This document shows, one piece after another, positions 1-9,245 of a stretch of DNA of 64,000 bases (positions are counted from its first letter, which is position 1; every line of letters starts with the position of its first letter). The translations under genes were made by a program, and so were the position numbers. A model generated the notes under the pieces. That model did not search any database and had not been told where the DNA came from. It saw only the letters and a list, made by a program, of their open reading frames with translations. The DNA is from Eubacteriales bacterium (lineage in GTDB: Bacteria > Bacillota > Clostridia > Lachnospirales > Lachnospiraceae), in contig JAUNGT010000001.1 of assembly GCA_030524455.1 (NCBI GenBank), forward strand, positions 310,001 through 374,000, written 5' to 3'.

Positions 1-939
1 GTGACGCTGGGCAAGTACAAGGGCATCGAGGTAGAGAAGATCGACACCACCGTCACGGACGAGGAGGTGGACGAGGATCTGAAGAAGCAGCAGGAGAACA
101 ACGCCCGCACGGTGAGCGTTGACCGTCCCGTGCAGGATGGCGATACGGCAGTGATCGATTACGAGGGCTTTGTGGACGGCGTTGCCTTCGAGGGCGGCAA
201 GGGCACGGATCACAGCCTGGTGATCGGCTCCCATTCCTTTATCGACGGCTTCGAGGAGCAGCTGATTGGCAAGAAGGCAGGCGAGGAGTGCGAGGTCAAT
301 GTAACCTTCCCCGAGCAGTACCATGCCAAGGAGCTGGCAGGCAAGCCCGCTGTATTTAAAGTGACCGTCAAGGAGGTCAAGGAGAAGCAGCTTCCCGAGT
401 TAAACGACGAGTTTGCGGGCGAAGTGTCCGAGTTTGAGACGCTGGCGGAGTACCGGGAGGATATCCGCAAGAAGCTGACCGAGAAGAAGGAAGCGGATGC
501 AAAGAACGCCAAGGAGGACAAGGTGATCGACGCGATCATTGAGGACGCGAAGATGGATATCCCCGAGGCGATGGTGGAGACCCAGCAGAGACAGATGGTG
601 GATGAGTTCGGCCAGAGACTGCAGATGCAGGGCCTGACCATGGAGCAGTACTTCCAGTTCACCGGCTTAAACTACGACCACATGCTGACGCAGGTGAAGC
701 CTCAGGCAGAGAGAAAGATCAAGTCCAGACTGGTGCTGGAGGCGGTTGTGGCCGCTGAGAACATCACAGCCTCCGAGGAGGACTTCGAGGAGGAGGTCAA
801 GAAGATGGCCGACAACTACAAGATGGAGGCAGACAAGATCAAGGAGATCTTCGGCGAGCAGGGCAAGAAGCAGATCATGGAGGATCTGGCTGTGCGCAAG
901 GCGGCAGAGTTCGTTGTCAACGAGGCTGTTGAAAAATAG
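1..939 (+). CDS. tig: Trigger factor, 3' part (5' end outside window)
   Basis: Ribosome-associated chaperone and peptidyl-prolyl isomerase. The 312 residues visible begin in the linker just before the FKBP-like PPIase domain (VIDYEGFVDG, then FEGGKGTDHSLVIGS, about residues 50-80), followed by the long helical C-terminal chaperone arms rich in Lys/Glu. The family is usually about 430 residues, so the N-terminal ribosome-binding domain with its GFRxGK-type signature lies upstream of the window, and the GTG at base 1 is not a real start. The gene ends in TAG just ahead of clpP, the usual Firmicutes order. Confidence 0.95.
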   Translation: MTLGKYKGIEVEKIDTTVTDEEVDEDLKKQQENNARTVSVDRPVQDGDTAVIDYEGFVDGVAFEGGKGTDHSLVIGSHSFIDGFEEQLIGKKAGEECEVNVTFPEQYHAKELAGKPAVFKVTVKEVKEKQLPELNDEFAGEVSEFETLAEYREDIRKKLTEKKEADAKNAKEDKVIDAIIEDAKMDIPEAMVETQQRQMVDEFGQRLQMQGLTMEQYFQFTGLNYDHMLTQVKPQAERKIKSRLVLEAVVAAENITASEEDFEEEVKKMADNYKMEADKIKEIFGEQGKKQIMEDLAVRKAAEFVVNEAVEK

Positions 940-970
940 TTAAGAGTTTATAAAATATCACGGGCCTTCC

Positions 971-999
971 TTGCAAAAGCGGGGGGCCTGCGGTAAGAT
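971..999 (+). promoter_or_regulatory. Candidate clpP promoter
   Basis: TTGCAA at 971-976 and TAAGAT at 994-999 with a 17-nt spacer lie in the tig-clpP gap. The boxes are imperfect, but position and spacing fit a sigma-A promoter. No CtsR or HrcA operator was recognised. Confidence 0.4.
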
Positions 1000-1005
1000 A
1001 AAAAA

Positions 1006-1042
1006 GGCGGCTGCAGAGGGAGAGTTGTTGTCTGCAGCCGTC
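1006..1042 (+). promoter_or_regulatory. Stable hairpin in the clpP leader
   Basis: A perfect 10-bp stem (CGGCTGCAGA at 1008-1017 with TCTGCAGCCG at 1031-1040), extendable by two pairs, sits between the candidate promoter and the clpP ribosome site. No T-run follows, so it is more likely a leader or processing structure than a terminator. Confidence 0.5.
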
Positions 1043-1074
1043 GTCTAATATAGATGAAAGGAGTGTGCTTCATT

Positions 1075-1671
1075 ATGAGTTTAGTGCCTTATGTCATTGA
1101 ACAGACCAGCCGCGGCGAGCGTTCCTATGATATTTATTCCAGGCTGTTGAAGGAGCGTATTATTTTCCTGGGCGAGGAGGTCAACGATGTGACCGCCAGC
1201 CTTGTGGTGGCCCAGCTTCTGTTTCTGGAGTCGGAGGACCCGGATAAGGACGTGCACCTTTACATAAACAGCCCGGGCGGTTCCATCTCCGCGGGGATGG
1301 CAATCTACGACACGATGAAATATATCAAGTGCGATGTGTCCACCATCTGCATTGGTATGGCGGCCAGCATGGGCGCCTTTTTGCTGGCGGGCGGCACGAA
1401 GGGCAAGCGGATTGCGCTTCCCAACGCTGAGATCATGATTCACCAGCCTCTGGGCGGCGCGCAGGGACAGGCGACGGACATCGAAATCAACGCAAAGCAT
1501 ATACTGAGAATAAAAGAGAGAATGAACCGTATTCTCGCGGAGAATACTGGAAAAGAGTACGAGGTGATCGCGGCGGACACGGAGAGAGACAACTGGAAGA
1601 CCGCCCAGGAGGCGAAGGATTACGGTCTGATCGACATGATCATCACCTCCCACGAAGATTATCTCAAATAA
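1075..1671 (+). CDS. clpP: ATP-dependent Clp protease proteolytic subunit ClpP
   Basis: Serine peptidase that forms the tetradecameric chamber and degrades substrates fed by ClpX (next gene). The 198 residues match the family length. The triad is visible as Ser98 (MAASMGAF), His123 (MIHQP) and Asp172 (ADTERDNW). An ATG exists at 1054, but the AAAGGAG Shine-Dalgarno lies just after it (1057-1063) and would be buried in the coding region, so ATG 1075 is preferred; it also gives the normal [21 protein letters not shown]-terminus. It lies 14 nt upstream of clpX and is probably co-transcribed with it. Confidence 0.97.
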   Translation: MSLVPYVIEQTSRGERSYDIYSRLLKERIIFLGEEVNDVTASLVVAQLLFLESEDPDKDVHLYINSPGGSISAGMAIYDTMKYIKCDVSTICIGMAASMGAFLLAGGTKGKRIALPNAEIMIHQPLGGAQGQATDIEINAKHILRIKERMNRILAENTGKEYEVIAADTERDNWKTAQEAKDYGLIDMIITSHEDYLK

Positions 1672-1685
1672 GATAGGAGAATAGC

Positions 1686-2960
1686 ATGGCAGGCAAAATT
1701 GCGGATGACCAGGTAAGATGTTCCTTTTGCCACAAGACCCAGGATCAGGTCCACAAGCTGATTGCGGGACCCGAAGGGGTTTATATCTGTGACGAGTGTG
1801 TGAATATCTGTTCCGAGATCATTGAAGAGGAAAATGAGGAGGAGTCCGAGCTGGACCCTCTGCAGATCAACCTTTTAAAGCCGGCCCAGATCAAGGAATT
1901 CCTCGACGACTATGTGATCGGTCAGGAGGAAGCCAAGAAGGTGCTTTCCGTCTCGGTGTACAATCACTACAAAAGAGTGACGGCCCGGGACGAGGGGGAC
2001 GGCGTGGAGCTTCAGAAGTCCAATATTATCATGCTCGGGCCCACGGGCAGCGGCAAGACCTATCTGGCGCAGACGCTGGCAAAGATCATTAACGTACCGT
2101 TCGCCATCGCGGACGCGACCACACTGACGGAGGCCGGCTATGTGGGCGAGGATGTGGAGAACATCCTGTTAAAGCTCATTCAGGCGGCGGATTACGACAT
2201 TGAGCGCGCCCAGCTTGGCATTGTCTATGTGGACGAGATCGATAAGATCACGAAGAAGAGCGAGAATGTCTCCATCACCCGCGACGTTTCCGGCGAGGGT
2301 GTGCAGCAGGCGCTCTTAAAGATTATGGAGGGCACGGTGGCCAGCGTTCCGCCTCAGGGCGGCCGCAAGCATCCCCAGCAGGAGCTGATCCAGATCGACA
2401 CGACGAATATTCTGTTTATCTGCGGCGGCGCCTTCGACGGCATCGAGAAGATCGTGGAGAGCCGTCTGGACAGAAAGAGCATCGGCTTTAACGCGGAGAT
2501 CACCTCGGTGGTCCAGCGCAGGGAAGGCGCCCTGTACGCGGAGGTGACGCCCCAGGATCTGGTCAAGTACGGCCTGATCCCGGAGTTTGTCGGGCGTGTG
2601 CCCATCAACGTATCTCTGGAGGGTCTGACCAGGGAAGCTCTGATCCAGATCCTGACAAAGCCCAAGAATGCCCTGGTGAAGCAGTACCAGAAGCTGTTTG
2701 GCTTTGACCATGTGAAGCTGAGCTTTGAGGAGGAAGCCATAGAAGCGATAGCGGACCGTGCGCTGGAGAGAAAGACCGGAGCCAGAGGCCTTCGTTCCAT
2801 TATGGAAAAGACGATGATGGACGTGATGTTCCAGATCCCTTCCGATCCGAGCATTACACAGTGCATCATCACGAAGGAATCGGTGGAGGGGACCAGCCTG
2901 CCCATGGTAGTGCGTAGAGAGAAACAGGGACTTTTAGACGGCTTCAAGGAGGCCAAGTGA
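1686..2960 (+). CDS. clpX: ATP-dependent Clp protease ATPase subunit ClpX
   Basis: AAA+ unfoldase of the ClpXP protease. The N-terminal zinc-binding domain has Cys12/Cys15 and Cys35/Cys38. Walker A GPTGSGKT is at 118-125, Walker B VYVDEID at about 180-186, and the family pore-region GYVGEDVE at about 151-158. Length 424 aa is typical. The ribosome site AGGAG precedes ATG 1686 closely. Transcription probably ends at the hairpin at 3000-3036, separating it from lon. Confidence 0.98.
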   Translation: MAGKIADDQVRCSFCHKTQDQVHKLIAGPEGVYICDECVNICSEIIEEENEEESELDPLQINLLKPAQIKEFLDDYVIGQEEAKKVLSVSVYNHYKRVTARDEGDGVELQKSNIIMLGPTGSGKTYLAQTLAKIINVPFAIADATTLTEAGYVGEDVENILLKLIQAADYDIERAQLGIVYVDEIDKITKKSENVSITRDVSGEGVQQALLKIMEGTVASVPPQGGRKHPQQELIQIDTTNILFICGGAFDGIEKIVESRLDRKSIGFNAEITSVVQRREGALYAEVTPQDLVKYGLIPEFVGRVPINVSLEGLTREALIQILTKPKNALVKQYQKLFGFDHVKLSFEEEAIEAIADRALERKTGARGLRSIMEKTMMDVMFQIPSDPSITQCIITKESVEGTSLPMVVRREKQGLLDGFKEAK

Positions 2961-2999
2961 CCGGGGACCTACCGGGAGCGGCCTAATAGGATTGCGATG

Positions 3000-3036
3000 A
3001 AAACGCCGTTTCTCAAAACGGCGTTTTGTGTTTTGT
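3000..3036 (+). terminator. Intrinsic terminator after clpX
   Basis: AAAACGCCGTTT (3000-3011) pairs with AAACGGCGTTTT (3016-3027) over a 4-nt loop, followed by the T-rich GTGTTTTG. Structured repeat copy A begins at its downstream edge. Confidence 0.75.
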
Positions 3037-3168
3037 GCGATACGCCCTGCAAGCGGCTGCCGTGCTTGCACAGGCAGCCATTTGCAGGGCAACGGACAGC
3101 GAACAGCTTTGCTGTGAGCTGGCCGCGGTATCGCGGCGGATAGGGAAAGATTTTCTTCCCCTATCCGA
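3036..3168 (+). repeat. Structured intergenic repeat R1, copy A
   Basis: About 133 nt, nearly identical to 40308-40444 and, inverted, to 44266-44400. It contains successive hairpins: CCCTGCAA...TTGCAGGG enclosing GGCTGCC...GGCAGCC, then ACAGC TTT GCTGT, then CCGCGGTATCGCGG, and a last stem CGGATAGGG...CCCTATCCG. Not coding in any convincing way. It fills most of the clpX-lon gap. Confidence 0.85.
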
Positions 3169-3220
3169 TTCAGAAAAAAGCCCCGGAGGCAAGGCCGGGG
3201 CGGACGGCGGGGACGGATGA

Positions 3221-5554
3221 ATGGAAATACTTGAAAGAATACCGGCGGTAGCACTGCGGGGCATGACTGTCCTGCCGGATACCATGATACATTTCGACCT
3301 GGTGCGGGAAAAATCCATCTGTGCGGTGGAAAGGGCCATGTGCATGGATCAGCAGGTTTTTTTGGTGACCCAGAAAAGAGCGGAGGTCGAGGACGTGGCG
3401 GAGGAGGATCTGTACCGGATCGGCTGCATCGCCAAAGTCAAGCAGGTGACCCGGCTGCCGGACAACCTGGTGCGGGTGCTGGTGGAGGGAAGCTGCCGCG
3501 GCAGGCTTTTGTCCCTCGAGGAGGAGCGGGAGGAGGAACGCAGCTGGTTCGTGGCCCGGGTGGAGCAGGCGGACGCAGAGCCTCTTTCCGATGTCAACGA
3601 GGAGGAGGCCATGACCCGGAGCATCCGGGAGCAGTTTGTGGCCTACTGCAATATTTACCCCCGGACGGGACGGACGCTCCTGCGCCATATGGATGAGATC
3701 CGCGGCCTGGGAAGGCTGCTGGACCAGATTGTGGAGAATATCCCGGTGGACTATACCCTGAAGCAGAAGGTGCTGGAGGCGGTGGAGCTGGGCGAACGCT
3801 ATGAGACGCTGGCCGGCATTTTGTCCAACGAGATCGAGGTGGCCAAGATCCGCTCGGAGCTGTCCGAGAAGGTGAAGGCCCGGGTGGATAAGAACCAGAA
3901 GGATTACATCCTGCGGGAGCAGCTTCACTATATTCAGGAGGAACTGGGAGAGGAGGAGCTTTCCGACAGCGCGGTGTTTGAAAATCAGCTCGCGCAGCTG
4001 AAAGCGCCGAAGGAGGTAAAGGAGAAGATTTCCAAGGAGATCTCCCGCTTTAAGCGCATCGCCTCAAACAGTGCGGAGGCCAGCGTGCAGAGAGGGTATC
4101 TGGAGACGCTTCTGGAGCTGCCCTGGGATAAATGCTCCCGGGACAACACGGACATCGGTCGGGCGGAGAAGATTCTGGCCCGGGACCACTACGGGCTGGA
4201 GCAGGTCAAGGAGCGGATGCTGGAGTTTCTGGCGGTGCGGGCGCTCAGCAAGCGCAGCGACAGCCCGATTATCTGCCTGGTAGGCCCTCCCGGCACCGGT
4301 AAGACCTCCATCGCCCGCAGCGTGGCGGAGGCGCTCAACAAAAAATATGTGCGCATCAGCCTTGGCGGCGTGCGGGATGAGGCGGAGATTCGGGGCCACA
4401 GAAGGACCTATGTGGGCGCGATGCCGGGCCGGATTGTGGCCGGCTTAAAGCAGGCCGGGGTGAAGAACCCGCTGATGCTGTTGGACGAGGTGGATAAGGT
4501 TTCCAGCGATTATAAGGGAGACACCTCCTCCGCCCTTTTGGAGGTGCTGGACGGGGAGCAGAACAGCCACTTCCGCGATCACTATGTGGAGATTCCGGTG
4601 GATTTGTCGGAGGTGCTCTTTATCGCCACGGCCAACTCCACCGAGACGATCCCGCGCCCGCTTCTGGACCGGATGGAGCTGATCGAGGTCAGCAGCTACA
4701 CGGCAAACGAAAAGTTCCATATTGCCAAGGAGCATCTGCTTCCCAAGCAGCTTGTCAAAAACGGGATGGACGACGGGCGGCTGGATATCACCGACAGCGC
4801 GGTGCGGGAGATTATCGTCTCCTACACAAGGGAGGCCGGCGTGCGGGAGCTGGAGCGCAAGCTCGGGGAGGTTTGCCGCAAGGCCGCGCGGGAGCTTTTG
4901 AAGCGGAAAAAAACCGCCATCCGCGTGACCGGGCGCAACCTGGAAAAATATCTGGGCAAGCGCAGGTATCATTCCATCAAGGCCAACAAGACCGACGAGG
5001 TGGGAATTGTCCGCGGCCTGGCCTGGACCAGCGTGGGCGGCGATACGCTTCAGATCGAGGTGAATATGATGCCCGGGAAGGGCGAGCTGGAGCTGACAGG
5101 TCAGCTGGGAGATGTGATGAAGGAGTCCGCCATGACGGGCTTAAGCTATATCCGTTCCGTCAGCGCCCGCTACGGGATCGGCGCGGAGGTATTCCAGAAA
5201 AACGACTTCCACATCCATATCCCGGAGGGGGCGGTGCCCAAGGACGGCCCCTCCGCGGGGATTACGATGGCGACGGCGCTTTTGTCGGCGCTGACCAACA
5301 CACCCGTGCATGCGGACCTGGCGATGACCGGGGAGATCACCCTGCGGGGTCGGGTGCTGCCCATCGGCGGCCTGAAGGAAAAGACGCTGGCGGCCAAAAA
5401 CGCGGGGATCCGCACGGTGCTTGTGCCGGCGGGAAACCGGCCGGATGTGGAGGAGATCCCGTCGGAGATCAAGGGCGGGCTGGACATTATTTTTGTGGAG
5501 AGCATGGACGAGGTGATCGCATGCGCCTTTGCGAACGGGAAAGGAACAACCTGA
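3221..5554 (+). CDS. lon: ATP-dependent protease Lon
   Basis: Homo-hexameric AAA+ serine protease that removes misfolded and regulatory proteins. The 777 residues comprise a LON substrate-binding N-domain (1 to about 200), a helical linker, an AAA+ module with Walker A GPPGTGKT (355-362) and Walker B MLLDEVDK (about 419-426), and a C-terminal protease domain with Ser678 (KDGPSAGIT) and Lys721 (GGLKEK), the Ser-Lys dyad. Start ATG 3221 follows a weak GGGGACGG ribosome site; a small GC-rich hairpin (3180-3201) without T-run stands just before it. Its stop is 1 nt from the engB start, so the two are translationally coupled. Confidence 0.97.
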   Translation: MEILERIPAVALRGMTVLPDTMIHFDLVREKSICAVERAMCMDQQVFLVTQKRAEVEDVAEEDLYRIGCIAKVKQVTRLPDNLVRVLVEGSCRGRLLSLEEEREEERSWFVARVEQADAEPLSDVNEEEAMTRSIREQFVAYCNIYPRTGRTLLRHMDEIRGLGRLLDQIVENIPVDYTLKQKVLEAVELGERYETLAGILSNEIEVAKIRSELSEKVKARVDKNQKDYILREQLHYIQEELGEEELSDSAVFENQLAQLKAPKEVKEKISKEISRFKRIASNSAEASVQRGYLETLLELPWDKCSRDNTDIGRAEKILARDHYGLEQVKERMLEFLAVRALSKRSDSPIICLVGPPGTGKTSIARSVAEALNKKYVRISLGGVRDEAEIRGHRRTYVGAMPGRIVAGLKQAGVKNPLMLLDEVDKVSSDYKGDTSSALLEVLDGEQNSHFRDHYVEIPVDLSEVLFIATANSTETIPRPLLDRMELIEVSSYTANEKFHIAKEHLLPKQLVKNGMDDGRLDITDSAVREIIVSYTREAGVRELERKLGEVCRKAARELLKRKKTAIRVTGRNLEKYLGKRRYHSIKANKTDEVGIVRGLAWTSVGGDTLQIEVNMMPGKGELELTGQLGDVMKESAMTGLSYIRSVSARYGIGAEVFQKNDFHIHIPEGAVPKDGPSAGITMATALLSALTNTPVHADLAMTGEITLRGRVLPIGGLKEKTLAAKNAGIRTVLVPAGNRPDVEEIPSEIKGGLDIIFVESMDEVIACAFANGKGTT

Positions 5555-5555
5555 T

Positions 5556-6149
5556 ATGGTGATAAAATCGGTCAATCTGGAGACGGTGTGCGGCATCACC
5601 AGCAAGCTGCCGGAAAATACGCTGCCGGAGATTGCCTTTGCGGGAAAGAGCAACGTAGGCAAGTCCTCGCTGATCAACGGGATTATGAACCGCAAAAGCC
5701 TGGCGCGCACCTCCTCCCAGCCGGGCAAGACCCAGACCATCAATTTTTATAACGTAAACGACGCTTTTTACCTGGTGGACCTGCCGGGCTACGGCTACGC
5801 CAGGGCGAACGAGCAGGTAAAGGCCCAGTGGGGGAAGATGATCGAGCGCTATCTGCACAGCTCCAAGCGGCTGACCGCCGTGTTTTTGCTGGTGGATATC
5901 CGCCACGAGCCCTCGGCCAACGACCGGCAGATGTATCAGTGGATGCTCCATTACGGCTATCATCCGATCCTGATCGCCACCAAGCTCGACAAGATCAACC
6001 GCAGTCAGGTGGCCCGGCATGTGAAAATGCTGCGGGAGGGCCTGGAGGCGGAGAAGGATGCGGTGGTGATCCCCTACTCCTCTCTGTCAAAGCAGGGCAG
6101 AGAGGAAATCTATGACCTGATGGACCGGCTGTTGGAGACGGAGGAATGA
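5556..6149 (+). CDS. engB: Ribosome biogenesis GTP-binding protein EngB (YsxC/YihA)
   Basis: TRAFAC-class GTPase needed for late 50S ribosomal subunit assembly. G1 is GKSNVGKSS, G3 DLPGYG and G4 TKLDK; 197 aa is the usual length. ATG 5556 is chosen because AAAGGA (5540-5545) is correctly spaced; an upstream in-frame ATG at 5529 lies inside lon. The stop overlaps the next ATG (ATGA), placing it in one operon with lon and the permease. Confidence 0.96.
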   Translation: MVIKSVNLETVCGITSKLPENTLPEIAFAGKSNVGKSSLINGIMNRKSLARTSSQPGKTQTINFYNVNDAFYLVDLPGYGYARANEQVKAQWGKMIERYLHSSKRLTAVFLLVDIRHEPSANDRQMYQWMLHYGYHPILIATKLDKINRSQVARHVKMLREGLEAEKDAVVIPYSSLSKQGREEIYDLMDRLLETEE

Positions 6150-7312
6150 TGAGAGATTCGCATAAAAAATATGTGAAGGTAGTGCTGAACCTGCTGACCG
6201 CGCTGGCCGGTCTTTTGGTGCTGATTTTTGCGGTGCCCCGGGTGGTGGGCTTTTTCATGCCCTTTGTGATCGGCTGGATTGTGGCGGCGGTGGCCAATCC
6301 GCTGGTGCGCTTTCTGGACGAAAAGCTTAGGATCCGCAGAAAGGCCGGTTCCGCCATCGTGATTGTCTCGGTGATCGCGGCCATCGTGGGACTGTCCTAC
6401 TGGGGCATCAGCCTGCTGGTGCGCCAGGCGGTGGGCTTTGTGGAGGAGATCCCGCAGCTTTGGGCCTCCCTGGAGCAGGATGTGAATCACGCCGGCACCT
6501 GGCTGGAAAGCTTTTCCAAATTTCTGACGCCGCAGCTTCAGGGGCAGATTGAAAACATCACCTCCGCCCTGTCCGGCTTTGTCTCCAATCTGGTAAACGA
6601 CCTGGGCAGCCCTACGGCGATTGCGGTGGGCAATCTTGCGAAAAATATTCCCACGATTCTGGTGGGGACCATCATGTGCCTTCTTTCCTCCTACTTTTTT
6701 GTGGCCCAGAGGGAGGAGGTCCTGCGGTTCCTGCATCGCTATGTGCCGGAGGACTTCCGGGCGAAGTGGGCGGTGATGTACCGCGGCCTGACCGGGGCGG
6801 TGGGCGGCTATTTTAAGGCCCAGCTAAAGATTGAGGTATGGATGTATCTGCTTTTGCTGATCGGCTTTCTGATCCTGCGGGTGCGCTACAGCGTGCTGAT
6901 CGCCCTGGTGATCGCGGCCCTGGATTTTCTGCCGGTGTTCGGCACCGGGGCGGTGCTGTGGCCCTGGGCGGTGATCAAGCTGTTGGGCGGCGATTTCAAA
7001 ATGACCCTGGGCCTTTTGATTCTGTGGGGCGTGGGACAGCTGGCGCGCCAGCTCATCCAGCCCAAGATCGTGGGGGATTCCATCGGGGTGCCGGCCCTGC
7101 CCACGCTGTTTTTATTGTTTATCGGCTACAAGATGGGGAGCGTGGCGGGCATGATCCTGGCGGTGCCTGTGGGCATCATCATTGCCAAAATGTATCAGGC
7201 GGGCTTTTTTGACACCACCATCGACAGCGTGCGGATTTTGGTGCACGGCTTCAACCGGTTCCGGCGGCTGACCGATGAGGACAAAAAGGACCTGCCGGGG
7301 AAAAAGGAGTAG
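6146..7312 (+). CDS. AI-2E family (UPF0118/YtvI-like) membrane permease
   Basis: Integral membrane protein of 388 aa with about eight hydrophobic segments: two near the N-terminus (about 12-55), one at about 72-92, a long amphipathic middle, and a C-terminal cluster (about 230-350) including the family-like PKIVGDSIGVPALPTLF stretch. Family members include the autoinducer-2 exporter TqsA and Na+/H+ antiporters; the substrate here cannot be told. The start overlaps the engB stop by 4 nt, and truA follows 5 nt after. Confidence 0.85.
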   Translation: MMRDSHKKYVKVVLNLLTALAGLLVLIFAVPRVVGFFMPFVIGWIVAAVANPLVRFLDEKLRIRRKAGSAIVIVSVIAAIVGLSYWGISLLVRQAVGFVEEIPQLWASLEQDVNHAGTWLESFSKFLTPQLQGQIENITSALSGFVSNLVNDLGSPTAIAVGNLAKNIPTILVGTIMCLLSSYFFVAQREEVLRFLHRYVPEDFRAKWAVMYRGLTGAVGGYFKAQLKIEVWMYLLLLIGFLILRVRYSVLIALVIAALDFLPVFGTGAVLWPWAVIKLLGGDFKMTLGLLILWGVGQLARQLIQPKIVGDSIGVPALPTLFLLFIGYKMGSVAGMILAVPVGIIIAKMYQAGFFDTTIDSVRILVHGFNRFRRLTDEDKKDLPGKKE

Positions 7313-7317
7313 GAGAG

Positions 7318-8097
7318 GTGCGCAATTTCAAGATTGTGATTCAGTATGAGGGAACACGCTATCAGGGCTGGCAGAGACAGGGCAGCACGGAGAACACGCT
7401 GCAGGGAAAGTTTGAGAGCCTGCTGAGCCGGATTGCGGGCGCGCCGGTGGAGATTGCCGCCTCCGGGCGGACAGACGCCGGGGTGCATGCCTACGGTCAG
7501 ACGGCCAGCTTCCATATGGATACACAGCTGACGCAGGAAGAGCTTTTGGAGCGGATAAACCGGTATCTGCCGGAGGATGTGGGCGTGATTTCCTGCCGGG
7601 AAATGCCGCCCCGCTTTCACGCCCGGCTGAATGCAAAGGCCAAAACCTACCGTTACCGGATCTGGAACAGCTCGCTGCCGCCGGTGTTTGAGCGGCGGCT
7701 GGTCTGGCAGGTGGAGGAGCGCCTGGATGCAGAGCAGATGCGGCGGGCGGCCGCGTTTCTGACCGGCACCCATGATTTTGCGGCCTTCACCTCCGCAAAG
7801 AACAAGAAAAAGTCCACGGTGCGCACGATTCATGAAATCCGGGTGGAGCCCTGTCAATCGGAGCTTGTGCTGACCTTTACGGGGGACGGCTTTTTGTATC
7901 ATATGGTGAGAATTTTGGTTGGGACGCTGACTGAGGTGGGGCTTGGAAAACGGGAGGCGGTCGATATGGAGCGCATCCTGGCGTCGGGGGACCGGCAGCG
8001 GGCGGGAATGCTTGCGCCTGCCCAGGGGCTCGCCCTGATGGAGGTATTTTATGAAGATTTGGGAGAACTTAAAGCACGGCCTGTTTACGGAGGATGA
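7318..8097 (+). CDS. truA: tRNA pseudouridine(38-40) synthase TruA
   Basis: Isomerises U38-U40 in the tRNA anticodon arm. The catalytic Asp53 lies in SGRTDAGVHA; the N-terminal IQYEGTRYQGWQRQ and the later HDFAAFTSAKNKKK and FLYHMVRILVGTL are family signatures. Length 259 aa is normal. It starts with GTG 7318 after AGGAG. Its 3' end overlaps the VanZ-like gene by 47 nt. Confidence 0.95.
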   Translation: MRNFKIVIQYEGTRYQGWQRQGSTENTLQGKFESLLSRIAGAPVEIAASGRTDAGVHAYGQTASFHMDTQLTQEELLERINRYLPEDVGVISCREMPPRFHARLNAKAKTYRYRIWNSSLPPVFERRLVWQVEERLDAEQMRRAAAFLTGTHDFAAFTSAKNKKKSTVRTIHEIRVEPCQSELVLTFTGDGFLYHMVRILVGTLTEVGLGKREAVDMERILASGDRQRAGMLAPAQGLALMEVFYEDLGELKARPVYGG

Positions 8098-8572
8098 GAG
8101 CGGCAGAAAAGCAAGGCGAATCCTGTGGGCCGTGTTTTTTGTTTATATGCTCGTGCTGCTGCGGGTGATCGTCTTTAAATACCCCTTTGAGCGGCTGGAG
8201 GCCATCGCCCGTTCCTGGACCAGGGAGGTATTCTGGGAGGGGCTGGACAGTGCCAACTTTACGCTGTTTAAGACCATCCGCATGTATATTCGCTACTGGG
8301 GACGCCTAAACAGCTTCGAGAACCTGTTCGGCAACGTGCTGGCCTTTGTGCCCTTTGGGTTCCTTGTTCCCTGTCTGCAGAGAGAGAGCCGGAGATGGTG
8401 GGTGCTCTTTCTGGATTCCTTTGTGCTGGTCTGCTGCATCGAGCTGTTTCAGCTTTTCACCGCCTTCGGGGCCTTTGATGTGGATGATATTCTGCTAAAC
8501 TGCGTGGGTGCGCTGATGGGCTACGGGGTATTTTGGGCCGCTTTTCTCCGGCAGAGGGGAGGAAGGCGATGA
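8051..8572 (+). CDS. VanZ-like membrane protein
   Basis: 173 aa with four to five hydrophobic segments (about 25-42, 95-112, 118-140, 148-165). The pattern NLFGNVLAFVPFGFLVP followed by ELFQLFTAFGAFDVDDILLNCVGALMGYG is the VanZ/RDD-type family signature. VanZ was named from a teicoplanin resistance cluster, but chromosomal homologs are widespread and mostly uncharacterised. ATG 8051 has GGAGG 6 nt upstream even though it lies inside truA, so the long overlap seems real. The next gene starts on its stop (ATGA). Confidence 0.85.
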   Translation: MKIWENLKHGLFTEDESGRKARRILWAVFFVYMLVLLRVIVFKYPFERLEAIARSWTREVFWEGLDSANFTLFKTIRMYIRYWGRLNSFENLFGNVLAFVPFGFLVPCLQRESRRWWVLFLDSFVLVCCIELFQLFTAFGAFDVDDILLNCVGALMGYGVFWAAFLRQRGGRR

Positions 8573-9240
8573 GTAAAAAGCAGGCGCTGCTTCTGGAAGA
8601 GAGGGAGCAGGCGGCGCGAAAGGTGCTGGAAAAGTACCATTTTGCGGCGGAGGATGAGGAGCTTTTGCAAAGCGTGGCGCGACAGCTTTGGCAGGCCGCA
8701 GAGGGGAAGGCGGGCTTCTGGTTTGCGCCACAGCGCAGGGAGGGGAGCAGACAGGAGCTGGTCGCGGCCATGACACTGGGGGCAGAGGTGGACCGGCTTC
8801 AGGAGGCTTACAGCGGCAGCGGACGGCTTTTGGAGTGCTATATGGCCGAGATGCTGGCCGGGGAGCTTCTGATGCGGGGATACGCCGCCTTTGAGCGCTG
8901 TGTGCTGCGGCAAACAGGCCGGTATGTGGCGGACTACCGTTTTTTCGGCGGGGAGGACTGTCCGCTGGAAGGGATCCGGGAGGCGCTTTGCGAGCTGGGA
9001 ACCGGGGAGCTGCGCTGCAATAGCGCCTTTTGTCTGATCCCGAAAAAGAGCGTGGTGTTTCTGGCCGGGCTGACGGAGCAGGAGAAGCTTCGCTGCGCCG
9101 GTGTGTGCGCCGGCTGCGCCCGGAGGGATTGTCCAAACCGGTCGGGAGGCAAAAGCGCAGAGCCGGTCCGGTGGCCGGATCTGGCAGGGCGTCCCCTGCC
9201 CTACGGCTATATGCGGATTCTGGAAAAACGAGGAGGATGA
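8569..9240 (+). CDS. Vitamin B12-dependent methionine synthase activation domain-like protein
   Basis: 223 aa, soluble. The stretch TLGAEVDRLQEAYSGSGRLLECYMAE, the later CNSAFCLIPKKSVVFLAGLT and the terminal Cys cluster CAGVCAGCARRDCPNR resemble the separate clostridial reactivation subunits of cobalamin-dependent methionine synthase, which supply SAM for reductive methylation of cob(II)alamin. The assignment rests on remembered family patterns and no metH is in the window. ATG 8569 is preferred over 8533 because it has GGAGG and overlaps the previous stop by 4 nt. Confidence 0.6.
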   Translation: MSKKQALLLEEREQAARKVLEKYHFAAEDEELLQSVARQLWQAAEGKAGFWFAPQRREGSRQELVAAMTLGAEVDRLQEAYSGSGRLLECYMAEMLAGELLMRGYAAFERCVLRQTGRYVADYRFFGGEDCPLEGIREALCELGTGELRCNSAFCLIPKKSVVFLAGLTEQEKLRCAGVCAGCARRDCPNRSGGKSAEPVRWPDLAGRPLPYGYMRILEKRGG

Positions 9241-9245
9241 GGGCT

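Noticed and set aside
1-3. GTG at base 1 as start of trigger factor
   Set aside because: The protein would lack the ribosome-binding domain; the gene is cut by the window edge.
1054-1074. Upstream ATG of clpP
   Set aside because: The Shine-Dalgarno lies after this ATG; ATG 1075 gives the normal N-terminus.
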